From CAZYSK01 sp964649415 (GTDB lineage: Bacteria > Chloroflexota > Anaerolineae > B4-G1), in NCBI GenBank assembly GCA_964649415.1, contig CAZYSK010000044.1:1-47059 (forward strand): a DNA stretch of 47,059 bases. Direction: 5' to 3'. Below are positions 41,346 through 47,059 of this stretch, in pieces; position 1 is the first letter of the stretch; every line of letters begins with the position of its first letter. Position numbers and translations under genes: made by a program. Under the pieces are notes generated by a model. That model was not told where the DNA came from and did not search any database. It saw only the letters and a program-made list of their open reading frames with translations.

Positions 41346-41843
41346 ATGAAACCCGCTCTGCTGATAGTGGACGTCCAGAAAGACTTCTTCAAGTTCAGCC
41401 CGACGACGGCCCAGTCCCTCAACGAGGCGATCGAGTGCATCAACGCGGCTATCGCCCTGTTCAGGGAGAAGGACCTGCCGGTCATCTGCATCCAACACGT
41501 AGACGAAGAGGAAAAACTCGTGCCGGGCGAAGAGGGATTCGACGTGCCCGATTCATTGGACGTACTGCCCTCGGACTCGCACATCCACAAGACGTATGGG
41601 AATTCATTCAACCAGACGCCGCTTGCAGACGAACTGCGCGCACTGGGCGTGGACACCGTGGTCGTCACCGGCTTCTGTGCCGAGTATTGCGTGCTCTCCA
41701 CCTGTCGAGGAGCGGAGGATGTGGATCTGACGCCCATTATCCTGCGCGAATCGCTTGCCAGCATCGTACCGAAGAACATCCAGTTCGTCGAGAGCATCAA
41801 CGAAATCGTGTCTCTTGGAGCTCTCAGAAAGATTCTGGAGTAG
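41346..41843 (+). CDS. isochorismatase-family cysteine hydrolase (nicotinamidase/ureidohydrolase-like)
   Basis: A 165-residue protein with the catalytic triad of the family: Asp9 (LLIVDVQKDFF), Lys82 (HIHKTYGNSF) and Cys115 (VTGFCAEYCVLST). A strong AAGGAGG lies eight bases before the ATG. Members cleave amides such as nicotinamide, N-carbamoyl amines or ureidoacrylate. In this neighbourhood an N-carbamoyl or ureido amide is an attractive substrate, but that is inference. It is bracketed by 60-bp direct repeats, as if inserted into or duplicated with its neighbour. Confidence 0.88.
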   Translation: MKPALLIVDVQKDFFKFSPTTAQSLNEAIECINAAIALFREKDLPVICIQHVDEEEKLVPGEEGFDVPDSLDVLPSDSHIHKTYGNSFNQTPLADELRALGVDTVVVTGFCAEYCVLSTCRGAEDVDLTPIILRESLASIVPKNIQFVESINEIVSLGALRKILE

Positions 41844-41856
41844 GTGTGTGTCCGCA

Positions 41857-41885
41857 GCCGCCGGGAATAGCGGTTTCCCGGCGGC
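41857..41885 (+). terminator. GC-rich hairpin after the isochorismatase-like gene
   Basis: An 11-bp perfect stem GCCGCCGGGAA / TTCCCGGCGGC with a 7-base loop, 14 bases after the stop codon. No T-run follows, so termination would be weak or factor-assisted. Confidence 0.45.
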
Positions 41886-41902
41886 GTGCCAGCCTCGCGC
41901 CA

Positions 41903-42058
41903 CTGCGCAGCCCAGACGTGGAGGCCGTAGAGCGGGCGGTGGAGCGGTTAGGAGGCGAACAAGCACCCATAGACCCTATTTCAAAAACCTTTAGGGTCTC
42001 GCACGAGACAGGCGCGATGAAGGTCAAGCTGGGCACGCCCTGGGTTCCCGACGCATAG
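41903..42058 (+). pseudogene. detached C-terminal fragment duplicating the upstream hypothetical gene
   Basis: A frame without its own start reads LRSPDVEAVERAVERLGGEQ and then continues for 31 more codons to a TAG at 42056-42058 (ending GTPWVPDA). The first 60 bases repeat the end of the gene at 40659. It probably preserves the original C-terminus of that gene, displaced when the isochorismatase gene entered. A 29-bp AGACCCTA inverted repeat at 41971-41999 lies inside. Confidence 0.5.
41971..41999. repeat. AGACCCTA inverted repeat, second member
   Basis: AGACCCTA and TAGGGTCT arms around TTTCAAAAACCTT. It shares its arms and CCTTTAGGGTCT-type sequence with the 49-bp repeat at 39891-39939 and is therefore a dispersed element. 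Confidence 0.55.
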
Positions 42059-42074
42059 ACACACGCGCCTCGCT

Positions 42075-42103
42075 TTGACTTCTGCGTAGGTTTCGATTAT
42101 ACT
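42075..42103 (+). promoter_or_regulatory. sigma-70 promoter of the N-ATPase operon
   Basis: TTGACT (42075-42080) and TATACT (42098-42103) with 17-base spacing. The predicted transcript begins about 42110, leaving a leader of roughly 120 bases before atpD. Confidence 0.75.
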
Positions 42104-42228
42104 GGATGCAGCTCGGCACCGAAGGATCCTCGTGCTGCGGGGCGAGGTTCACACTGAAGACGTAGGTTCATACTCGCTCGCCAGCGCCAGGTTGCTGACG
42201 GGCTTTGTCATGTCGGAGGAACGGAGAA

Positions 42229-43644
42229 TTGGAGAGAACGGGCACCGTGGCGAGAGTGGCCGGCGTGGTAGTGGACGCGGAATTCGCGTCGGGCGAACTG
42301 CCCAGCATCCACAACGCCCTGCTGATTCAGCGCGACGATGGGCCAGAACTGACCATCGAGGTTCAAGAGCACACGGACCCGCACACGGTGCGGGCGATCG
42401 CGATGGGAAGCACAGCCGGCCTGCGACGGGGACTGACGGTCGTTGACACGGGCCAGCCGATCCGCGTGCCGGTCGGCCGGGCCACCCTGGGGCGCATGTT
42501 CAACGTGTTGGGAGCGCCCATAGACGGCCTTCCGGCCCCGCAGACGATGCGGCGGCGGCGGATCCACATTGCGTCGCCGCCACTGAGCGAGCAACGGGTG
42601 GTGACTGAGACGTTCGTCACCGGCATCAAGGCGATTGATCTCCTGACTCCCTACCCCCGTGGCGGCAAGATCGGTCTCTTCGGCGGCGCCGGTGTGGGCA
42701 AGACGCTGCTGATGATCGAGCTCATGCGCCACACCATTAGCGAGCACTCCGGCATCGTGCTCTTCGCCGGTGTGGGCGAGCGCAGCCGTGAGGGCAACGA
42801 TCTCTGGCGGGAGATGCAGCGCAGCGGGGTGCTCGATAGCACCGTCCTGGTGTTCGGACAGATGAACGAACCGCCGGGGGCCCGGCTGCGGGTCGCGCTG
42901 ACCGCCCTGACCATGGCCGAGCACTTCCGGGACTACGAACGGCGTCCGGTGCTGGTGTTCGTCGACAACATCTTCCGCTACATCCAGGCCGGTTCGGAGG
43001 TATCGGCCTTGCTGGGGCGGCTGCCCAGCGCCGTGGGCTATCAGCCTACACTGGACAGCGAGATGGGCGAGCTTCAGGAGCGCATCACCACCACCAGTCG
43101 CGGCAGTGTCACGTCGGTGCAGGCAGTGTACGTGCCGGCCGACGATCTGACCGACCCGGCGGTCGTGGCAACTTTCGGCCACCTGGACGCGGTGACGATC
43201 CTTTCCCGTCGCCAGGCCAGCCTGGGCATCTACCCCGCCGTTGACCCACTGGAGTCCACCAGTTCGCTGCTCATGCCATCCACCGTGGGGGAGGCACACT
43301 ACGCCATCGCCACAGAGGTGCGCGCCCTGCTGGCTCGCTACCAGGAGTTGCAGGACGTGATCGCCATCCTCGGGATGGAGGAACTGAGTGAGGAGGATCG
43401 CCTGGCAGTGAATCGGGCGCGGCGCGTGCAACGTTTCCTCACGCAGCCGTTCTTCGTCTCGGAACCGTTCACCGGGCTGTCCGGTCGCTACGTGCCACTG
43501 GACGAGACACTCCGCGGCTTCCGCGAGATACTGGACGGCCATCACGACGACCTGCCCGAGCAGGCGTTCTACATGGTCGGCACGATAGACGAAGCCGTGG
43601 AGCGAGCAGAAGAACTGACCGCGCAGAGGGAAGCCAGTGAATGA
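42229..43644 (+). CDS. atpD: F-type (N-ATPase) beta subunit
   Basis: A 471-residue catalytic beta subunit. I chose the TTG at 42229 because GGAGG lies nine bases upstream and the product then begins MERTGTVARVAGVVVDAEF like other beta chains; the frame extends to 42205 without a better start. The P-loop is GGAGVGKT (152-159, Lys158), followed by GVGERSREGNDLWREM, the FGQMNEPPGAR segment, FVDNIFRYIQAGSEVSALLGRLPSAVGYQPTL in outline (Walker B VDN and the DELSEED-like GMEELSEED) and AVDPLESTS. It couples ATP hydrolysis or synthesis to ion movement. First gene of the operon, as is typical for N-ATPases and unlike the usual F-ATPase order, in which atpB comes first. Confidence 0.95.
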   Translation: MERTGTVARVAGVVVDAEFASGELPSIHNALLIQRDDGPELTIEVQEHTDPHTVRAIAMGSTAGLRRGLTVVDTGQPIRVPVGRATLGRMFNVLGAPIDGLPAPQTMRRRRIHIASPPLSEQRVVTETFVTGIKAIDLLTPYPRGGKIGLFGGAGVGKTLLMIELMRHTISEHSGIVLFAGVGERSREGNDLWREMQRSGVLDSTVLVFGQMNEPPGARLRVALTALTMAEHFRDYERRPVLVFVDNIFRYIQAGSEVSALLGRLPSAVGYQPTLDSEMGELQERITTTSRGSVTSVQAVYVPADDLTDPAVVATFGHLDAVTILSRRQASLGIYPAVDPLESTSSLLMPSTVGEAHYAIATEVRALLARYQELQDVIAILGMEELSEEDRLAVNRARRVQRFLTQPFFVSEPFTGLSGRYVPLDETLRGFREILDGHHDDLPEQAFYMVGTIDEAVERAEELTAQREASE

Positions 43645-44125
43645 GCCGCCAATGCACGATGTGTCTCTGCTGCGCCTGACCGTGCTGACGCCAGCCAGGA
43701 CGCTGCTCGATGCAGGGAACGTGGCTTGGGTGCAAGCGCGTCTGGCCGACGGCGGCGGCATCGGCGTATACCCCGGGCACGCGCCGCTCCTGGCCGAGAC
43801 AGTCACCGCGCCGCTGCGCTACGCCGACCCGGCAGGCGAGCACACGGTCGACCTGGAAGCGGGCATCCTGGAGATCAGACAGGGCAGCGTGACAGTCCTC
43901 ACCAACGGCCTGGCGCGCGACGCGGGCACGGCGGATGTGGATCGTGTGTCCGCGGACATTGGCCCCGACCGTCTGCCCGATCGTCCGCGGTCGGCGTCGG
44001 ATGCGTCCGAGGCGCGCTTTGACCGGCTGGCCCAAGCCTTGCTCGATACACTGGGAGAACAAGCCGACGAGGTGCTGGGTACGGATATGGACCGTGCGTC
44101 CACGGAAAATGAGCGCGAAACGTAA
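43637..44125 (+). CDS. atpC: ATP synthase epsilon subunit with extended C-terminus
   Basis: A 162-residue epsilon chain, GTG start at 43637 overlapping the beta stop by eight bases (an ATG 15 bases on is the alternative). Residues 8-95 form the usual beta-sandwich (LRLTVLTPARTLLDAG, GIGVYPGHAPLLAE, GILEIRQGSVTVLTNG). The C-terminal helices are preceded by an unusual insertion, PDRPRSASDAS, encoded by 37 bases that recur with 33 matches at the start of atpA. The C-terminal helix pair is present in altered form (LAQALLDTLGEQADEVLG). Confidence 0.88.
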   Translation: MNEPPMHDVSLLRLTVLTPARTLLDAGNVAWVQARLADGGGIGVYPGHAPLLAETVTAPLRYADPAGEHTVDLEAGILEIRQGSVTVLTNGLARDAGTADVDRVSADIGPDRLPDRPRSASDASEARFDRLAQALLDTLGEQADEVLGTDMDRASTENERET

Positions 44126-44495
44126 ACCCGACAGGTGGAACGCAGCGTGGCAACAGGCCTTGGCGACGACATCGCTGGGTTGGGACCTGGCGCTGCCCAT
44201 TTTCGGCGGAGCACTGCTGGGCCACCTCCTGGATGGCCGGCTGGAGACCGGCTACACCTTCACGTTAAGCTTGCTGGCGCTGGGCGTTTTCTCGGGCTTT
44301 TACAACGTGATGCGTTCCATCCAGCGCATGGAGGCACAGGAGCGCCAACGCGGAGATCGGTCGTGCGTCCGGTCGACCGAGGGACGGCACTCCGACAGAC
44401 CTGCGGGCCTGACTACGAGCGGGGCGCGGCACTCCAGCGGACCTGCGGGCCTGACTACGAACGACGAGGCATCTGCGCTTACGACGAACGAATGA
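44109..44495 (+). CDS. atpQ: N-ATPase AtpQ (AtpI-like) membrane protein with repeat-derived tail
   Basis: A 128-residue protein starting 17 bases before the atpC stop. Two membrane helices (LALPIFGGALLGHLLDG and FTLSLLALGVFSGFYNVM) give the AtpI/AtpQ two-helix hairpin expected at this position of an N-ATPase operon. Residues from about 92 on are two 14-residue repeats, RHSDRPAGLTTSGA and RHSSGPAGLTTNDE, encoded by a 42-bp tandem repeat related to the dispersed unit at 27937; this tail is not part of the family and looks acquired. It assists assembly or ion handling of the rotor. Confidence 0.78.
   Translation: MSAKRKPDRWNAAWQQALATTSLGWDLALPIFGGALLGHLLDGRLETGYTFTLSLLALGVFSGFYNVMRSIQRMEAQERQRGDRSCVRSTEGRHSDRPAGLTTSGARHSSGPAGLTTNDEASALTTNE
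44385..44466 (+). repeat. 42-bp tandem repeat in the atpQ 3' end
   Basis: Two units start at 44385 and 44427 (CGGCACTCC...ACCTGCGGGCCTGACTACGA). They are in frame (42 is a multiple of three) and related to 27937-27990. Confidence 0.85.
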
Positions 44496-44782
44496 CACAT
44501 TTATCGTGGTTGCTCACCGGCGGGGCGATAGGCATCTTGAACTTCCTTACACTGTGTTGGACGGTGGCCCACTTCCGTCCCGACGCGCCACGCCACGCCG
44601 TGGCGTGGGCCGTGGGGGGCGCGCTGGTGCGCTGGAGTCTGGCCGCCGGCCTGTTGATCATCGCCCTGCGCCACGGGGTCTTGCCGGGGTTATTGGCCTT
44701 CGCCGGGCTATGGCTGGGCCGGTGGGGAACGGTGTACCAGTCCAACCGCCGCCCACCGTCCCGCGAGATGTTCGAGATCTGA
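44492..44782 (+). CDS. atpR: N-ATPase AtpR membrane protein
   Basis: A 96-residue protein from the ATG at 44492, overlapping the atpQ stop (ATGA). Three membrane helices: WLLTGGAIGILNFLTLCWTV, AVAWAVGGALVRWSLAAGLL and LPGLLAFAGLWLGRWGTVY. AtpR is a small membrane protein that distinguishes N-ATPase operons from other F-ATPases; charged residues in its second and third helices (here Arg in ALVRWSL and LGRWG) are thought to contact the c ring or its ion site. The order Q-R-B matches those operons. Confidence 0.8.
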   Translation: MTHLSWLLTGGAIGILNFLTLCWTVAHFRPDAPRHAVAWAVGGALVRWSLAAGLLIIALRHGVLPGLLAFAGLWLGRWGTVYQSNRRPPSREMFEI

Positions 44783-44799
44783 GATCAGGGAGTTGCGAA

Positions 44800-45447
44800 A
44801 TGGAGGGTTTTTTCCCTCAAGTGGTCTTCCGCGTTTTCGGTATCCCGGTGCGGGACACGGTCATTTCGACGTGGATCATGATGGCCTTGATCGTCGCCTC
44901 GGCGATCGTGGTGCGGCGGCGCTGGCCGGCGGCGCTGGAGATGCTGATCGATTTCTTGAACGACACCATCTCCAGCGTGATGGGACGTCCGGCTGAGCCG
45001 TATCTCCCGTTCCTGGGAGCGCTGGCGATCTTCATCGCCGTGGCCAACATCTTCGGCGTCGTGCCAGTCGTAGTCTCGCCCACGCGCGACGTGAATACGC
45101 CGACCGCAATGGCTTTGGCCGTATTCTTCTCGGTCTACTACTTCGGCATCCGGGCCAAGGGGCTATGGGGCTACGTGAAGGGCATGGCCTCGCCGATCTT
45201 CATGCTGCCAATGGAACTGATCAGCCACGTCAGCCGCACGCTGTCGCTCACGCTGCGGCTGTTCGGCAACATCATCAGCACCGAACTGATCGTGGCTGTC
45301 GTCTTCGCACTGGTGCCGCTGTTCCTGCCGCTGCCGTTGGTGGCATTCAGCATGCTTACCGGCGTCTTGCAGGCATACATCTTCACGGTGCTGGCCGCCG
45401 TCTACATCGGCGCGGCGCTGGAAGCCAGCGAGCCAACAGTGAGGTGA
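44800..45447 (+). CDS. atpB: ATP synthase a subunit
   Basis: A 215-residue a subunit from the ATG at 44800, with five or six membrane helices. The essential arginine is in SLTLRLFGNIISTELIV, and the last helix reads TGVLQAYIFTVLAAVYIGAAL, both classic for this subunit. The stop codon is supplied by the left arm of a 97-bp inverted-repeat element beginning at 45442, so the last residues (EPTVR) may differ from the ancestral end. Together with the c ring it forms the ion path. Confidence 0.93.
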   Translation: MEGFFPQVVFRVFGIPVRDTVISTWIMMALIVASAIVVRRRWPAALEMLIDFLNDTISSVMGRPAEPYLPFLGALAIFIAVANIFGVVPVVVSPTRDVNTPTAMALAVFFSVYYFGIRAKGLWGYVKGMASPIFMLPMELISHVSRTLSLTLRLFGNIISTELIVAVVFALVPLFLPLPLVAFSMLTGVLQAYIFTVLAAVYIGAALEASEPTVR

Positions 45448-45538
45448 CCGGCACTTGACGAACTTCGTCCCAATGTGATTTCTCAGCGGTGGAACATTGA
45501 CCATCATCACCCAAACTGCGTTCAAGTGCCGGTCACCT
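45442..45538. repeat. 97-bp element with 15-bp terminal inverted repeats, copy 2
   Basis: The same 15-bp arms (AGGTGACCGGCACTT and complement) as at 8680-8776, same total length, but a different 67-bp interior; here the arms extend to 17 bp. The left arm contributes the TGA of atpB. It opens a 175-bp gap between atpB and atpE inside an otherwise tight operon. The rest of the gap, 45539-45622, shows only the atpE ribosome-binding site AAAGGAG. Confidence 0.8.
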
Positions 45539-45622
45539 GTACGTTTACTCTCAGACGTCATCCTGAGCATCATCCAAACAACAGGCAGACATCCTAACTA
45601 GCAACAGAAAGGAGCCAAACAC

Positions 45623-45895
45623 ATGGCAGAAATGGAACCCGGAACGTTGATCACGCTGGTCACCATCCTGGTCTCAGGCATAGGCATCGTGCTAGGTGCG
45701 CTCACCCCAGCCATCGTGGAGGGACGCGCTGTACTCAAGGCCCTAGAGGGAATGACCCGCCAACCCGAGGCCGCCAACGACTTACGAACGACGCTGCTCA
45801 TCTCAATGGCGCTATTGGAGTCCACGGCCATCTACGTCCTGCTGATTTGCCTGATCTTGATCTTCGCCAACCCACTTCTCGACCGGTTTCTCTAG
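45623..45895 (+). CDS. atpE: ATP synthase c subunit with Na+-type ligands
   Basis: A 90-residue two-helix c subunit, preceded by AAAGGAG. The polar loop is TRQPEA. In the second helix Glu66, Ser67, Thr68 and Tyr71 (LLESTAIYVL) match the Na+ ligand set E65/S66/T67/Y70 known from Ilyobacter tartaricus. In the first helix Glu33 (AIVEGRAVL) stands exactly 33 residues before Glu66, where Ilyobacter has Gln32. This gives a two-carboxylate site like that described for Fusobacterium. Na+ use is therefore plausible, though some N-type rings with similar ligands are thought to carry H+. The protein is complete. Confidence 0.94.
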   Translation: MAEMEPGTLITLVTILVSGIGIVLGALTPAIVEGRAVLKALEGMTRQPEAANDLRTTLLISMALLESTAIYVLLICLILIFANPLLDRFL

Positions 45896-45905
45896 GAGCT
45901 GACGG

Positions 45906-46697
45906 ATGCTGAATCTGGACGTTGCGACGATCGCCTTTCAAGTCATCAACTTCCTGATCTTGGCCGCGGCACTGTACTACTTGCTCTTCCGGCCTATGAT
46001 GCGCCGTGTGAAAGAACGTGCAGCCGACAAAGAGCGGTTGGCTCAAGATCTGGCCCAGGAGTGTCAGAAGGCCGAAGAATCCCGCGCTGAACTAGAGGCG
46101 CGGTTGGCAAATGCGGAGGCAGAGGCTGCCGCCATCGTCTCCGAAGCCCGGCAGAGGGCAGAAGCCGAGCGAGGCGCGCTTCTGAAAGAAGCACAGTCCG
46201 AGGTCGAGCGCATTCTAGTCGAGGCTCACAGCGACGCCCATCGGATGCGCCAGCAAGCGACGGACGAGTTCCACGAGGAGTTGCTGGATGCCATCCTGGA
46301 GATCAGCGGCTCGGTCATCGGGCGCGTAGCGCCGCCGGAGGTGCACGACGCCATGGTGCAGGAGCTCAGCGACCGCATCTGGGAAATGGGCCGCAGCGAG
46401 ATGGCACAGGTGGAGACGTTCCGGCGCACGTTGAGTGAACGTGCCCCCACGGTCTCTGTGACCAGCGCGCGGCCGCTTTCGCCGGAGCAGCAAGGCCTGT
46501 TGGCACGCACCTTCACGGCCCTGGCCGACCGCCACGTGAACCTGGAACTGAGAACAGACCCCGCACTGGCTGCGGGAGTACGGGTGCGCTTGGGCGACAC
46601 ACTGATAGATCATTCGATCGGCGGACAACTGACCGAACTGCGGGAAGACGTATCCGCAGCACTTGAGGAGCGTGTGACTGGTGAGAACGGACATTGA
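45906..46697 (+). CDS. atpF: ATP synthase b-delta fusion subunit
   Basis: A 263-residue peripheral-stalk subunit. One membrane helix (VINFLILAAALYYLLFRPMM) is followed by a long charged coiled coil (about 35-140), as in b subunits. The last 70 residues match the end of delta chains: LLARTFTALADRHVNLELRT followed by DPALAAGVRVRLGDTLIDHSIGGQL, in outline the D-P-x-L-x-x-G-x-R-V-R-x-G-D signature. There is no separate atpH in the operon. The start lies 10 bases after atpE, and the stop overlaps atpA. Fused or delta-less b subunits are a feature of the N-ATPase order. Confidence 0.9.
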   Translation: MLNLDVATIAFQVINFLILAAALYYLLFRPMMRRVKERAADKERLAQDLAQECQKAEESRAELEARLANAEAEAAAIVSEARQRAEAERGALLKEAQSEVERILVEAHSDAHRMRQQATDEFHEELLDAILEISGSVIGRVAPPEVHDAMVQELSDRIWEMGRSEMAQVETFRRTLSERAPTVSVTSARPLSPEQQGLLARTFTALADRHVNLELRTDPALAAGVRVRLGDTLIDHSIGGQLTELREDVSAALEERVTGENGH

Positions 46698-47059
46698 CCC
46701 CGATCGTCCGCGGTCGACGTCGGCCGCGTCCGTGGAGACACTGCTGCGGGCCCTCCGCCAGAAAGCCGACCAGCAGGCCAACCAGGTGCGTTTCCGTGAC
46801 GTCGACATGGTGCAACGCGTCAGCGAGGGCGTGGCCAGCCTTCCGGATCTGCAGCAAGCACAGCCCGACACCGTTTCGCTGATCCAGGTACTGCGCCAGC
46901 AGGCCAGCCAACTGCCCGACCAGGTGCGCTTCCACGATGTGGGCACCGTCCAGCATATCGGCGATGGTGTCGCGACGCTCTCTGGCCTGCCTCACGCGCG
47001 CACTGACGCGCTGCTCACCTTCCCCACCGGCGTCCTGGGCCTCATCCTCAACCTCGACC
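46681..47059 (+). CDS. atpA: ATP synthase alpha subunit, N-terminal part (runs off window)
   Basis: A frame from the GTG at 46681, ten bases after GAGGAG and overlapping atpF by 17 bases, continues to the window edge (126 codons). From about residue 80 it is a normal alpha N-terminus (VGTVQHIGDGVATLSGLP and LTFPTGVLGLILNLD). Before that there is a degenerate copy of the same 36-residue unit (residues 22-57 against 68-103: ALRQKADQQANQVRFRDVD against VLRQQASQLPDQVRFHDVG), a 46-residue period. The first 17 residues include PDRPRSTSAAS, shared with the atpC insertion. Confidence 0.88.
   Translation, partial: MRTDIDPDRPRSTSAASVETLLRALRQKADQQANQVRFRDVDMVQRVSEGVASLPDLQQAQPDTVSLIQVLRQQASQLPDQVRFHDVGTVQHIGDGVATLSGLPHARTDALLTFPTGVLGLILNLD

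Noticed and set aside
41435..42058. 207-codon plus-strand frame through the isochorismatase gene
   Set aside because: Its first 150 codons are out of frame with the real gene; only the last part (41903 onward) has sequence resemblance, and that is listed as a fragment.
42208..43806. 532-codon open frame on the minus strand
   Set aside because: Antisense to atpD and atpC, whose motifs are unmistakable.
1..47059. CRISPR array
   Set aside because: The repeats found are palindromic elements, tandem tracts and isolated pairs; none shows regularly spaced identical repeats with unique spacers, and no cas gene is present.

Overview
The window is GC-rich bacterial DNA with bacterial sigma-70 promoters, an encoded-CCA tRNA and many short palindromic repeats. 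The protein families suggest Chloroflexota, perhaps an Anaerolineae-like anaerobe or facultative anaerobe. This is inferred from family resemblance alone; no rRNA or ribosomal protein marker is present. The first 1.6 kb is visibly more AT-rich than the rest and looks acquired.

Positions 1-5500 (minus strand) are a defence and decay zone. It holds a HamA/DUF1837-like nuclease with a partner gene and the first codons of a third gene that runs off the edge, a frameshifted DUF3883 (helicase C-terminus-like) remnant, a twice-frameshifted small protein, a predicted PD-(D/E)xK nuclease, and an XRE-ImmA protein whose PIN-domain partner is cut off by a 98-bp inverted-repeat element. Positions 5600-13900 (plus strand) encode an ECF sigma factor overlapping a one-helix membrane protein (putative anti-sigma), two membrane proteins (one frameshifted), and two lipoproteins, one of them a TolB/PD40-like propeller.

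Positions 13950-19950 (minus strand) form a 5.9-kb island of hypothetical genes, two Fic-like fragments and a UPF0175/DUF3368 toxin-antitoxin pair. It is bracketed by an intact tRNA-Phe with its terminator and a degenerate copy of the tRNA 3' half plus terminator, with a third partial copy inside. A CCA-adding enzyme follows.

Positions 21600-42060 (plus strand) carry the main metabolic locus. In order: an ATCase-like transcarbamylase, a YgeW-like transcarbamylase, carbamate kinase, a threonine-synthase-like PLP enzyme, an MBL-fold hydrolase, an M55 peptidase, a second unassigned PLP lyase-type enzyme, a hybrid histidine kinase, a fused FAD/2Fe-2S xanthine-dehydrogenase-type subunit, a DUF6909-like protein with nucleoside-phosphorylase-like motifs, a GT-C-like membrane protein, the molybdenum hydroxylase subunit, a deoxynucleoside kinase, a hypothetical protein and an isochorismatase-family hydrolase. 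I read this as a divergent relative of the E. coli yge/ygf purine (urate) catabolic cluster. Nucleobases would be hydroxylated by the molybdoenzyme, ureido groups moved to carbamoyl phosphate by the transcarbamylases, and ATP made by carbamate kinase, with the PLP enzymes handling the remaining amino-acid skeleton. YgeX, YgeY, the hydantoinase-like gene and YgfK are not in the window, so the pathway, if real, differs or is split.

Positions 42075 to the end hold an N-type F-ATPase operon in the order atpD-C-Q-R-B-E-F-A (atpA cut by the edge), with a clear promoter. The c subunit has Na+-type ligands including two carboxylates, atpF is a b-delta fusion, and the alpha N-terminus carries a 46-residue duplication. 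Several dispersed repeat families run through the window: 97/98-bp elements with 15-bp terminal inverted repeats, 32-bp palindromes, 40-bp repeats and (T)TGGTAGA-type tracts. Some lie inside genes and contribute codons or stop codons.
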